This document shows, in pieces, positions 45,069-52,509 of a stretch of 64,000 bases of DNA. The notes below the pieces were generated by a model, which worked only from the letters and a program-made list of their open reading frames with translations, was not told the origin of the DNA and ran no database searches. Numbering within the stretch: the first letter of the stretch is position 1; each line of letters begins with the position of its first letter. The translations under genes and the position numbers were made by a program. The stretch lies in assembly GCF_002138415.1 (NCBI RefSeq), contig NZ_CP015612.1, positions 1,900,001 to 1,964,000 of the forward strand, in the 5' to 3' direction. The stretch comes from Stenotrophomonas maltophilia. Lineage in GTDB: Bacteria; Pseudomonadota; Gammaproteobacteria; Xanthomonadales; Xanthomonadaceae.

Positions 45069-45086
45069 GGTTGTCATTTGACAACC
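45069..45086. promoter_or_regulatory. Operator overlapping a -35 box
   Basis: A perfect palindrome with 8-base arms GGTTGTCA/TGACAACC and TT spacer, 36 bases before the 80-aa gene. It contains a consensus -35 hexamer TTGACA (45078-45083); a weak -10 (CAGACT) follows at the right distance. Binding here would block the promoter, as in autoregulated toxin-antitoxin operons. Confidence 0.6.
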
Positions 45087-45121
45087 TGCGTGTACCGTGC
45101 GCAGACTGTGGAGAACAGGGA

Positions 45122-45364
45122 ATGTCTCGAGCGCGTCATCCAGACAAGGACATCGAAGCGGCGTTGGAGTTCGCGGAGGATCGTGGGTGGAGGCTCCGCA
45201 TTGCGGGCGGCCATGCGTGGGGCCGGATGTACTGCCCTCACAACGACACCGATTGCCGATGCGGGGAATTCTGCATCGTGAGCATCTGGAGCACGCCGCG
45301 CAGTGGCAGCAATCATGCAAGGGCCTTACGGCGTGTGGTCGAGAACTGCAGTCGTGAGCAATGA
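45122..45364 (+). CDS. Small cysteine-rich protein, putative toxin-like partner
   Basis: An 80-residue protein (MSRARHPDKDIEAALEFAED...). The first half (DIEAALEFAEDRGWRLR, then GGHAWGRMYCP) recalls HicA-like double-stranded RNA-binding toxins. The second has CRCGEFCIVSIWSTPRSGSN and HARALRRVVENC; at least five Cys could bind metal. The family is known to me as hypothetical proteins next to a DNA-binding partner. The start at 45122 follows AGGGA. It lies 34 bases ahead of the partner gene and behind an operator-like palindrome, so a toxin-antitoxin-like module is likely but unproven. Confidence 0.7.
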   Translation: MSRARHPDKDIEAALEFAEDRGWRLRIAGGHAWGRMYCPHNDTDCRCGEFCIVSIWSTPRSGSNHARALRRVVENCSREQ

Positions 45365-45398
45365 GATCAGGCTTCGTCAGAAGCGAAGGGGGGAAATC

Positions 45399-45896
45399 AT
45401 GGAATTCAACTTCACCCTGAAATACCGCCTGGCGGACACAGGTGATGAAATCGGCGTCCTCGAGCAGCGCCTGGCCGAAGGCGGCTGTGACGATACGCTT
45501 GTGGGCCTTGGGCTACCGGGAAGGCTGGCCCTGGCTTTCTGCCGCGAAGCGGAAAACGCAGCGGCTGCCCTGCGTTCGGCGTTGGACGATGTGCAGCGGG
45601 CCGTGCCCGGTGCCGAGCTGGTTGAAGTGAGCCCCGATCTGGTGGGGCTCACTGACGTAGCAGACTTGGTCGGAATGTCGCGTCAGAACATGCGGAAGCT
45701 CATGCTGGCCAACCCGCAGTCGTTTCCGTCCCCGGTGCATGACGGCTCGACCTCGATCTGGCACCTCGTCGACATTCTCGGTTGGCTGCGAGCGCGTGGC
45801 AGCGACAAAGTCACGGTGGAAATGACGGAACTCGCCGCTGCCGCGTTGCAGCTCAATCTGGACCGGGAAGGGCGCAGGCTTCACTCAAAGACGTAG
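45399..45896 (+). CDS. Helix-turn-helix partner protein
   Basis: A 165-residue protein. The N-terminal 75 residues are a small alpha/beta domain (MEFNFTLKYRLADTGDEIGV). Residues about 87-130 form a MerR/AlpA-like HTH: LTDVADLVGMSRQNMRKLM, PSPVHDGSTSIWHLVDILGW. It would bind DNA and probably represses its own promoter through the palindrome at 45069-45086. SD AAGGGGGGAAATC precedes the ATG. Together with the preceding 80-aa gene it forms a compact two-gene unit. Confidence 0.75.
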   Translation: MEFNFTLKYRLADTGDEIGVLEQRLAEGGCDDTLVGLGLPGRLALAFCREAENAAAALRSALDDVQRAVPGAELVEVSPDLVGLTDVADLVGMSRQNMRKLMLANPQSFPSPVHDGSTSIWHLVDILGWLRARGSDKVTVEMTELAAAALQLNLDREGRRLHSKT

Positions 45897-45923
45897 TGGC
45901 GGCAAGAATCGGCGACCACCCCA

Positions 45924-47000
45924 CTAAAGCTCCACCGTCTCCCACCAGCGCGTACCCGCCTGCGGCGCCTGCATGTCCAGCGCTTCGCCCATCATCGGGG
46001 TGGCCACCGGCACGTTCTTTGCGGCCGCCAATGCGGTGATGCGCTCGAACGGCTGCTGCCATGCGTGCAGGGCCAGATCGAAGGTGCCGTTGTGGATCGG
46101 CAGCAGCCACTTGCCGCGCAGGTCCAGGTGCGCCTGCAGGGTCTGCTCGGGCTGCATGTGCACGAACGCCCAACGCGGATCATAGGCACCGGTTTCGATC
46201 ATGGTCAGGTCGAACGGGCCGTACTTCTCGCCGATGGCCTTGAAGCCATCGAAGTAGCCGGTGTCGCCGCTGAAGAAGATGCGGAAGTCGCCGTCCTGGA
46301 TCACCCATGACGCCCACAGGCTGCGGTCACTGTCGCCCAGCCCGCGGCCGGAGAAATGCTGCCCCGGGGTGGCGGTCAGGCGCAGGCCACTGGCTTCGGT
46401 CGACTGCCACCAGTCCAACTGTTCCACCTTGCGGGCGTCCACGCCCCACGCAATCAACTGATCGCCCACACCGAGCGGGGCAATGAAGCGTGCGGTCTTG
46501 CCGGCCAGTTGCATCACCGCAGCATGGTCCAAGTGGTCGTAGTGGTTGTGCGAGAGGATTACGCCGGCGATCGGCGGCAGTTCGTCGATGCTGATCGGCG
46601 GTGCATGGAAGCGGGCCGGGCCCATCCACTGCACCGGCGAGGCGCGCTCGGAGAACACCGGGTCGGTCAACCAGTATTGGCCACGCAGCTTCAGCAGGAT
46701 CGTGGAATGCCCAAGCCGGAACAGGCTGCGATCCGGCGCAGCATCCAGGGTGGCGCGGTCCAGCGGCAGCACCGGAATGGGGTGCGCCGGGACGGTGCCC
46801 TTGGGCTTGTTGAACAGGAACGTCCACCAGATCTCCGCACCATCGCGCAGGCCCATCGCAGGACGCGGCAGGGCATTGCGGAACTTGCCGTCGCGGTACT
46901 GCGGCGAATCGGGGAAGTCGGGGAGGGACCAGGACTTGCAGAAGGTATAGGCGGTCACGGCGAGGATTCCAAGCAAAAGGACAAGGAGCAGGCGCTTCAT
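45924..47000 (-). CDS. Metallo-beta-lactamase-fold hydrolase (NAPE-PLD/UlaG-like)
   Basis: A 358-residue protein with an N-terminal membrane helix (LLLVLLLGILAVTAYTF). The zinc motif SHNHYDHLDH (about residues 160-169) is followed by FFSGDTGYFDGF and MIETGAYDPRW. The region DRSLFRLGHSTILLKL and the HMQPEQTLQAHLDL end match the NAPE-PLD-like group of MBL hydrolases, possibly acting on phospholipids at the membrane. Divergent from a TetR gene, with two operator-like palindromes between them, so it is very likely TetR-regulated. Confidence 0.9.
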   Translation of the reverse strand: MKRLLLVLLLGILAVTAYTFCKSWSLPDFPDSPQYRDGKFRNALPRPAMGLRDGAEIWWTFLFNKPKGTVPAHPIPVLPLDRATLDAAPDRSLFRLGHSTILLKLRGQYWLTDPVFSERASPVQWMGPARFHAPPISIDELPPIAGVILSHNHYDHLDHAAVMQLAGKTARFIAPLGVGDQLIAWGVDARKVEQLDWWQSTEASGLRLTATPGQHFSGRGLGDSDRSLWASWVIQDGDFRIFFSGDTGYFDGFKAIGEKYGPFDLTMIETGAYDPRWAFVHMQPEQTLQAHLDLRGKWLLPIHNGTFDLALHAWQQPFERITALAAAKNVPVATPMMGEALDMQAPQAGTRWWETVEL

Positions 47001-47017
47001 GGGTGACGTCCGCTGGG

Positions 47018-47068
47018 TACACTGCACAGTGTAGTTTCGTGTTTTTCAAAAGTACACTGCCGGGTGTA
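47018..47068. promoter_or_regulatory. Two TetR operators
   Basis: TACACTGCACAGTGTA (47018-47033) and TACACTGCCGGGTGTA (47053-47068), two 16-base palindromes 35 bases apart in the divergent spacer between the MBL and TetR genes. Same sequence pattern, same spacing of arms. They are almost certainly the regulator's binding sites for both promoters. Confidence 0.78.
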
Positions 47069-47104
47069 AAATGAGCGAATCCGTTCAGCTATCTGGTTTC
47101 CGCC

Positions 47105-47716
47105 ATGTCCCGTGCCCCGCAACGCCTGACCGACCGCAAACGCGACGCCATCGTGCGCGCAGCGGTGGAGGAGTTCCGTGCATCGGGCTACGAGGCGACC
47201 AGCATGGACCGCATCGCCGAGGCGGCCGGGGTCTCCAAGCGCACCGTCTACAACCACTTCCCGAGCAAGGAAGCGCTGTTCTCGATGATCCTGGAGGAGC
47301 TGTGGGAACGCAGCGTGGCCAGCGACGCACTGCCGTACCGCGCGGACCAGCCGTTGCAGGCGCAGCTGATGCAGCTGCTGGGCCAGAAGCTGGAGCTGCT
47401 CAGTGATGCCAACTTCATTGACCTGGCGCGGGTGGCGATGGCCGAGATCATCCATTCGCCGGAACGTGCGCAGGCCATCGTTTGCCGCATGGGCGAGAAG
47501 GAAAGTGGCGAAAGCGCGTGGATCCGTGCGGCAATCGCCGATGGCCGGCTACGCGAAGTCGATCCGGAGTTCGCCGGCCACCAGCTGCACGGCCTGGTGA
47601 AGAGCTTTGCGTTCTGGCCGCAGGTGACGATGGGGCAGGCGCCGTTGAACGAACGGGAGCGCGCACGCGTGGCCGAGTCGGCGGTGGCGATGTTCCTGGG
47701 TTACTACGCGGTCTAG
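47105..47716 (+). CDS. TetR/AcrR family regulator
   Basis: A 203-residue repressor. The N-terminal HTH is MDRIAEAAGVSKRTVYNHFPSKEALF (about residues 34-59). The C-terminal ligand domain has LARVAMAEIIHSPERAQ and resembles the AefR-like TetR C-terminal family. Divergent from the MBL hydrolase gene, with paired palindromic operators between. The stop overlaps the EAL gene's end by 4 bases (convergent). Confidence 0.92.
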   Translation: MSRAPQRLTDRKRDAIVRAAVEEFRASGYEATSMDRIAEAAGVSKRTVYNHFPSKEALFSMILEELWERSVASDALPYRADQPLQAQLMQLLGQKLELLSDANFIDLARVAMAEIIHSPERAQAIVCRMGEKESGESAWIRAAIADGRLREVDPEFAGHQLHGLVKSFAFWPQVTMGQAPLNERERARVAESAVAMFLGYYAV

Positions 47717-48888
47717 CTGGCGGCGAAGCGGCGGAACTCGTCGGCCGGTAGCGCTGCCGAGTACAGATAGCCCTGGCCGACATCCACCCCCAGTGCGCGC
47801 AGTTGCTGTTCCTGCGCGAGGGTTTCGGTACCCTCGGCCACCACGATCGCGCCGCAGCGATGCGCGACCTCGACGATGAAGCGAACGATCGACTGCGACT
47901 TGGCGTCGGACAGCGTGGCGATCAGTGCCTGCTCGATCTTGACCTCGGCGATGGCCAGCTGCGAGAGCAGGATCAGGGTTGAATAGCCGGCACCGAAATC
48001 GTCCAGTGACAGCGTGACCTCCGCCGCCAGCAGCTGTGCGATATTGGCATCGACCACGTCGCGCTCGACGATCTCGGTCCATTCGACGATCTCCAGGCGC
48101 AGCATCATGCCAGGCACATCGTGCAGTGCCAGCAGTTCCTGCAGGCGCAGGCCGAAGCCGGGCAGGCGCAGTGACTCGGCCGAAACGTTCACGGCGATTT
48201 TAAGTTCCGTGCCATCGCGTCGGCACTGCTGCAGGAAGTGGATGGCCGACTGCAGCGTGGCCCATTCCAGTTCAGCCAGCCGCCCCTGCCGGCGCAGCAG
48301 CGAAATCACCCGCATCGGCGCGATCAGCCGGCCCTCGCCGTCGCGCATGCGCAGCAGTGCTTCGGCGCCGACCAGTTGGCGATCCTGCAGGCGATGCTTG
48401 GGCTGGTAGCACAGCGGTGCGTCGCCCTGCTGCAGCCAGCGATCAAGGGCGACTTCAATCAGGGCGTCGATCTCGCTGTCGCGCTGGATCGGGTCGTCGA
48501 AGAACACGACGCCGGATTCGATCGCACTCAGCGCCACGGTGATTGCCCGGAAAGGCAGGTGGGCGTCGTCTGCGGCGGCCGGTGGCTTCAGTTCGACCAC
48601 GGCACAGCGGAACAGCGGCCGGAAGCCGGGCCAATCGCGGCCGACCCGATCGGCCAGGTTGCTGGCCAGCTCGGTGATCTGCGGTTGCGTGCGCAGTTCG
48701 GACAAGGTCAGGTCGCGCACCAGGATCGCCAGCGCGGCATCGCCGAACTGGTAGATCTCCAGTTGCCCGGCCGGCAGCGAGGGCAGCAGCCGATGCACCT
48801 CTTCGGTGCTGTCGCGTTGCCACAGGCCGTTGTCCTGCAGCGGACCGTAGCGCAGGCGCAGGTCGCGCAGGTTGCCCATCTCGGCCAC
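47713..48888 (-). CDS. EAL phosphodiesterase part of a split GGDEF-EAL gene
   Basis: A 391-residue downstream fragment starting at GTG 48888. The first 130 residues are a degenerate GGDEF domain (LRDLRLRYGPL, with QFGDAALAILV where GGDEF should be). The EAL domain follows with all key residues visible: GAEALLRM, NVSAESL, LEIVEWTE, LDDFGAGYS, EVKIEQ, VVAEGTET and QGYLYS. It should hydrolyse cyclic di-GMP if translated. It is in the same frame as the gene upstream, separated only by a TGA plus two codons, so the two entries were one protein of about 648 residues. Confidence 0.88.
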   Translation of the reverse strand: MAEMGNLRDLRLRYGPLQDNGLWQRDSTEEVHRLLPSLPAGQLEIYQFGDAALAILVRDLTLSELRTQPQITELASNLADRVGRDWPGFRPLFRCAVVELKPPAAADDAHLPFRAITVALSAIESGVVFFDDPIQRDSEIDALIEVALDRWLQQGDAPLCYQPKHRLQDRQLVGAEALLRMRDGEGRLIAPMRVISLLRRQGRLAELEWATLQSAIHFLQQCRRDGTELKIAVNVSAESLRLPGFGLRLQELLALHDVPGMMLRLEIVEWTEIVERDVVDANIAQLLAAEVTLSLDDFGAGYSTLILLSQLAIAEVKIEQALIATLSDAKSQSIVRFIVEVAHRCGAIVVAEGTETLAQEQQLRALGVDVGQGYLYSAALPADEFRRFAAS

Positions 48889-48894
48889 GATCAG

Positions 48895-49659
48895 TCAGGC
48901 CTTGCCGATACCGTCGTTGTCGCGCCAGTAATGCTGCAGGCGTTCGCCGAGCGCACGCATGTTGGGCAGGCCACTGATCGGATCGATGCGCAGCCAGGCG
49001 TGTTCGCGCTGACGCTGTGCATCGATCTGCGCATCGTTGTAGACCAGTGCGAACACCGCGCCCAGCATCAGCAGTGACAGCGGCAGTGCCAGCAGGCGCT
49101 GGATTGCCAACTCCTCCACGGGCAGCTGATTGGCGCCGATGATTGCGACGCCCAGTGCCAGGCCCAACGCAGTGACAACAATACGCACGCCCCAGGCCTG
49201 CAGGATCACGCGCAGCGAGAGCTCATTGAGCATGCGCGGGTGCAGGCGCCTGCGCAGCCAGACGCCGGCCAGCATCTGCAGCGTGGCCTCGAGGCCGGCC
49301 GGCAGGAAATACTGGGTGCCGGCAAACTGGTAGCGGCCCAGCAGGCTGGCGGCCAGGCAGGTCAGGCCGCCGCGCCAACCGCCGAGCAGGCCACTGACCA
49401 GCAGGATGTCGAAGCCGAGGTGCAGCTTGACCACACCCTGGGTGTAACGGGCCACGAACCAGGAATTGAACAGGTAGATCAGGCCCAGCGCCACGCCGAC
49501 ATACAGGCGACGGCCTTCAATGGCGTGCCCGGCGCGGCGGGTGGCGATCAGCAGCACGCCGATCATGCCGATCACCGCCGTGGCCTGCAGCAGATACAGC
49601 GGCAGGCTGGGCAGGGCGCTGTCCAGGACCTGGGCCGAGACCCGTGAAAGCGCATCCAT
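48895..49659 (-). CDS. Membrane sensor part of the split GGDEF-EAL gene
   Basis: A 254-residue N-terminal fragment. Five or six membrane helices of the 5TM-5TMR_LYT type (LGFDILLVSGLLGGWRGGL, LASLLGRYQFAGTQYFLPAG) are followed by the beginning of a GGDEF domain (DPISGLPNMRAL). A TGA at 48895-48897 ends it at GIGKA. The next codons in the same frame (CTG ATC GTG GCC GAG) continue the GGDEF domain's first strand, so this is a nonsense mutation or a sequencing error. On its own it would be a membrane protein without output. Confidence 0.85.
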   Translation of the reverse strand: MDALSRVSAQVLDSALPSLPLYLLQATAVIGMIGVLLIATRRAGHAIEGRRLYVGVALGLIYLFNSWFVARYTQGVVKLHLGFDILLVSGLLGGWRGGLTCLAASLLGRYQFAGTQYFLPAGLEATLQMLAGVWLRRRLHPRMLNELSLRVILQAWGVRIVVTALGLALGVAIIGANQLPVEELAIQRLLALPLSLLMLGAVFALVYNDAQIDAQRQREHAWLRIDPISGLPNMRALGERLQHYWRDNDGIGKA

Positions 49660-49755
49660 AGCAGGTTCCCGCCTGTGACCGACGGCCAGTGAGGAGCAGG
49701 GTAAACCACAGGCGCCCGAGCGGCCACCAAGGGCCCCGGGCCGAGGCCTCTGCAG

Positions 49756-50472
49756 TCAGTAGCGCGGGTCGGCGATGGCCGGCAGCACCAGTTCGCGCAC
49801 GAAGCCGGAGGGTGACAGCTGCAGCAACGCGCGCACCATCGCAACGACGTCGTGCACCGGCACCAGCTCGCCGTCGCCGCGTGCTGCGGCCTCTGCCACC
49901 GGCACGGACAGTGCATCGTCGGTGTTGAGGTAGCCCAGCTGCAGGCTGGTCACCGCCAGGCGGCGATCGCGGAAGCCCTCGCGCAGCGCATCGGCGATGC
50001 CGTTGAGCGCGAACTTGGATGCACCGAACGCCACTTCCGGGCGGCCGCTGCGCGGCAGTGCCGAGGTTGATCCGGTCAGTACCAGTTGCGGGCGTGGCGC
50101 GCTGAGCACCCGCGGCAGCAGGCGCTGCAGCAGCACCAGGGTGGCGGTGATGTTGACGTCGACCAACTGGGTGAGCGCGGCATCGCTCTCATCGAGGAAG
50201 GCGTACTCGTCGCTGAAGGCGGTCTCTTCCCAGATGCCCAGGTTGTGGATCAGCACATCCAGATCGGCCGGCGCCTGCGCTGCGATGTGGTCGGCGGCCA
50301 CGGTCGGCTTGGACAGGTCTGCTTCGATCCATTGCAGGGTGACGCCTTCGGGGCAGGCGATGTCGCGCGGGCGGGTGCGCGAGACACCGATGACGGTGTC
50401 ACCCGGGCCGCACAGGCCTTCCACGAACGCGCGCCCCAGGCCCCTGCTGGCGCCGATGACCATCAATTTCAT
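49756..50472 (-). CDS. Short-chain dehydrogenase-like protein lacking catalytic Tyr
   Basis: A 238-residue SDR. The Rossmann glycine motif GASRGLGRAF (residues about 7-16) and LIHNLGIWEE are present, and a Ser region LVLTGSTSALP precedes the active-site segment. That segment reads VAFGASKFALNG, so the usual YxxxK is FxxxK: the catalytic Tyr is Phe (codon TTC). It may bind nucleotide without classical reductase activity. The start at 50472 (MKLMVIGASRG) is supported by the Rossmann strand position. Same strand as the GNAT gene, 28 bases downstream of it. Confidence 0.85.
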   Translation of the reverse strand: MKLMVIGASRGLGRAFVEGLCGPGDTVIGVSRTRPRDIACPEGVTLQWIEADLSKPTVAADHIAAQAPADLDVLIHNLGIWEETAFSDEYAFLDESDAALTQLVDVNITATLVLLQRLLPRVLSAPRPQLVLTGSTSALPRSGRPEVAFGASKFALNGIADALREGFRDRRLAVTSLQLGYLNTDDALSVPVAEAAARGDGELVPVHDVVAMVRALLQLSPSGFVRELVLPAIADPRY

Positions 50473-50500
50473 GTTGCTTCCTTGTTGTGCAGCGGCGGCC

Positions 50501-51229
50501 TCACGCGGCCGCCAGAATGATGTCCCAGTCACCGAACGCGCGCAGGCCGGCGCGTTCCGCGGTGATGAGCGAGGCCGTGTTGTCGAGCTGGCAGCGGTAC
50601 TGCGGCTGCAGCCCGGCCGTCCGTGCGGACACGGCCATGGCGTGTACCAGCTGGCGCGCGTGCCCGCGGCCGCGGGCCTCGGGCAGGGTCAGCACGCCCA
50701 TGTCGGCCAGGGCCGGATCCAGGCTCCACGGGTACATGCTTCCGGCGGCAACCAGCCGCTCGCCATCGAAGGCGCCGAACACCTGCCAGTGGTCAAGCTC
50801 GACCCAGGCGGCATCCAGATCCTCCTCGCTCACGCTGGCCTGGAACACTCCGAACGCGGCTGCGTCGGCCGGGTCAAGACGGCGGATATGAGGCGGTGCA
50901 GGGCGCTCGGCCAGGGCTGCAAGTTCTGCGGCGGGGAAGTAGAAGACGCGATCCGCGCCATGCGTGCGCTGGCCGAGCTGCTGCAGGCGCAGTTGCAGCT
51001 GCGGGAGCGTCCAGTGCGGTTGCGCGTGCAGTTGCAGGCGAGCGGCCAGGTCCGGGCGCAGCAGTGCGCGCGCGGGGCCCTCGACCGGCTGCAGCAGCAT
51101 GCCGTCCTCGCCCACATCGAAATCATCGCTGCACGCCAACTGCAGCTGTGGATCATCCTGCAGCGTGCGTTGCCCGGAGAACACACCGCGCCAGGTTGCA
51201 TCGATCAACGCGGCAAACACATCATCCAT
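50501..51229 (-). CDS. GNAT family acetyltransferase
   Basis: A 242-residue protein. The GNAT core is in the C-terminal half: GSMYPWSLDPALADMGVLTL and the acetyl-CoA loop PEARGRGHARQLVHAMA, with LDNTASLITAERAGLRAFGD at the end. The N-terminal 110 residues are unassigned. The start ATG 51229 lies 14 bases after the stop of the ArsR-rhodanese gene, so the two are probably co-transcribed. Confidence 0.82.
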   Translation of the reverse strand: MDDVFAALIDATWRGVFSGQRTLQDDPQLQLACSDDFDVGEDGMLLQPVEGPARALLRPDLAARLQLHAQPHWTLPQLQLRLQQLGQRTHGADRVFYFPAAELAALAERPAPPHIRRLDPADAAAFGVFQASVSEEDLDAAWVELDHWQVFGAFDGERLVAAGSMYPWSLDPALADMGVLTLPEARGRGHARQLVHAMAVSARTAGLQPQYRCQLDNTASLITAERAGLRAFGDWDIILAAA

Positions 51230-51243
51230 GACCGGTGTCTCGC

Positions 51244-51909
51244 TCAGTGCCGGGGCAGGTCCACCTGCAGGCCGGCGGCCTTCCATTCGGGGTAACCGGC
51301 GGCGAGCCGCTGCGCGGTCAGTCCGGCCTCGCGCAGCATCGCCACCGCATCGTTGGACAGCACGCAGTAGGGACCGCGGCAGTACGCGACAATGTGGACG
51401 GCACGCGGCAGTTCGTCCATCCGTGCACGCAGTTCCGTAACGGGAATGTTCAGCGCGCCGGGCAGGTGGCCCAGATCGAATTCCTCGCGCGGCCGCACAT
51501 CCAGCAGCACCACGCTGCCGCGTTGTTCCAGCAACTGCTCGACGGTCATCCCTTCCAGTGCATCGCGGCGCTGCAGGCTGTCGTGGATCACGCCGTGCAT
51601 CTCGCTGCGTTGGTGGTCGGCATAGTCGCGCAGCGCGGCCAGCAGGTTGCCCAACGGACCCTCACCACTGCGGTAGAGGATGCGCTTGCCATCGCGTCGG
51701 GTCTGAACCAGGCCAGCACGGCGCAGCTGCTGCAGATGCTGGGAGGTATTGGCCACAGACAACCCGGTCAGTTCGGCCAGGCGTTCCACGGCGCGCTCGC
51801 CCTGGGCGATGTGCTCCAGCAGGGCCAGGCGATGGGCATGGCCGAGCGTGCGGGCGATCTCGGCCAGGGCCTCCAGCGGGGAGGGTGGTGGCTCTGTTGC
51901 AGCGTTCAT
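51244..51909 (-). CDS. ArsR-rhodanese fusion regulator
   Basis: A 221-residue fusion. An ArsR winged helix (LAEIARTLGHAHRLALLEHI, LAELTGLSVANTSQHLQQL) occupies residues about 15-90, and a rhodanese domain with VLLDVRPREEFDLGHLPGALN and the loop YCRGPYCVLS occupies about 125-215. It is a sulfur-responsive repressor by family precedent. Start ATG 51909 is chosen; GTG 51918 is possible. Divergent from the DUF2938 gene, with a palindrome between. Confidence 0.88.
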   Translation of the reverse strand: MNAATEPPPSPLEALAEIARTLGHAHRLALLEHIAQGERAVERLAELTGLSVANTSQHLQQLRRAGLVQTRRDGKRILYRSGEGPLGNLLAALRDYADHQRSEMHGVIHDSLQRRDALEGMTVEQLLEQRGSVVLLDVRPREEFDLGHLPGALNIPVTELRARMDELPRAVHIVAYCRGPYCVLSNDAVAMLREAGLTAQRLAAGYPEWKAAGLQVDLPRH

Positions 51910-51935
51910 GCCGGCCACGCTAGCATCGCTCTATC

Positions 51936-51954
51936 ATTCAAGCAAATAATTGAA
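51936..51954. promoter_or_regulatory. Candidate ArsR operator in divergent promoter
   Basis: ATTCAAG...ATTGAA inverted arms (TTCAA 51937-51941, TTGAA 51950-51954) in an AT-rich patch between the ArsR-rhodanese and DUF2938 genes. The ATTCAA/TTGAAT type is typical of ArsR repressors such as BigR. It overlaps the ribosome-binding region of the DUF2938 gene. Confidence 0.5.
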
Positions 51955-51964
51955 GGTGCGCGAT

Positions 51965-52468
51965 ATGGCTGGCTTGGCGACATTCTTGATGGATGCGGTG
52001 GTAGTCGGCGTGGGGGCGACCGCAGTGATGGACCTGTGGGCGCTGGTGCAGCGGCGGCTGCTTGGCATTCCCTCGCTGGATTTCGCGATGGTGGGCCGCT
52101 GGCTGGGGCATCTGCCGCGCGGGCGCTTCCGCCACGATGGCATCGGCCGCTCGGCAGCGGTCAGTGGCGAGCGCGCGCTGGGTTGGACCGCGCATTACGT
52201 GATCGGTGTGGTCTTCGCCGCCTTGCTGCTGGCCGTAGTGGGGAACGGTTGGGTGCAGACGCCGACACTGTGGCCGGCGCTGGCCTTCGGCATTCTCAGC
52301 GTCGCCGCACCGTTCCTCATCCTGCAGCCGGGCATGGGCGCGGGCATCGCCGCTTCAAAGACCCCGGCGCCGGGCAAGGCGCGCCTGCGCAGCCTGGTTG
52401 CGCACAGTGTGTTCGGCCTGGGCATGTACCTTTCCGCGTTGTTGTTGGCTGCGGTCCATGCAGGATGA
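51965..52468 (+). CDS. DUF2938 family membrane protein
   Basis: A 167-residue inner-membrane protein with four hydrophobic segments (for example VVVGVGATAVMDLWALV and HYVIGVVFAALLLAVVG). PSLDFAMVGRWLGHLPRGRF and GERALGWTAHY match the DUF2938 family. The ATG at 51965 (MAGLATFL) follows GAAGG. Divergent from the ArsR-rhodanese gene, by which it is probably controlled. Its TGA overlaps an upstream in-frame ATG of the phosphotransferase gene. Confidence 0.88.
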   Translation: MAGLATFLMDAVVVGVGATAVMDLWALVQRRLLGIPSLDFAMVGRWLGHLPRGRFRHDGIGRSAAVSGERALGWTAHYVIGVVFAALLLAVVGNGWVQTPTLWPALAFGILSVAAPFLILQPGMGAGIAASKTPAPGKARLRSLVAHSVFGLGMYLSALLLAAVHAG

Positions 52469-52509
52469 GCGAGAATCCGTGGGGTCACCGGCAACAGGAA
52501 CACCTCGGC

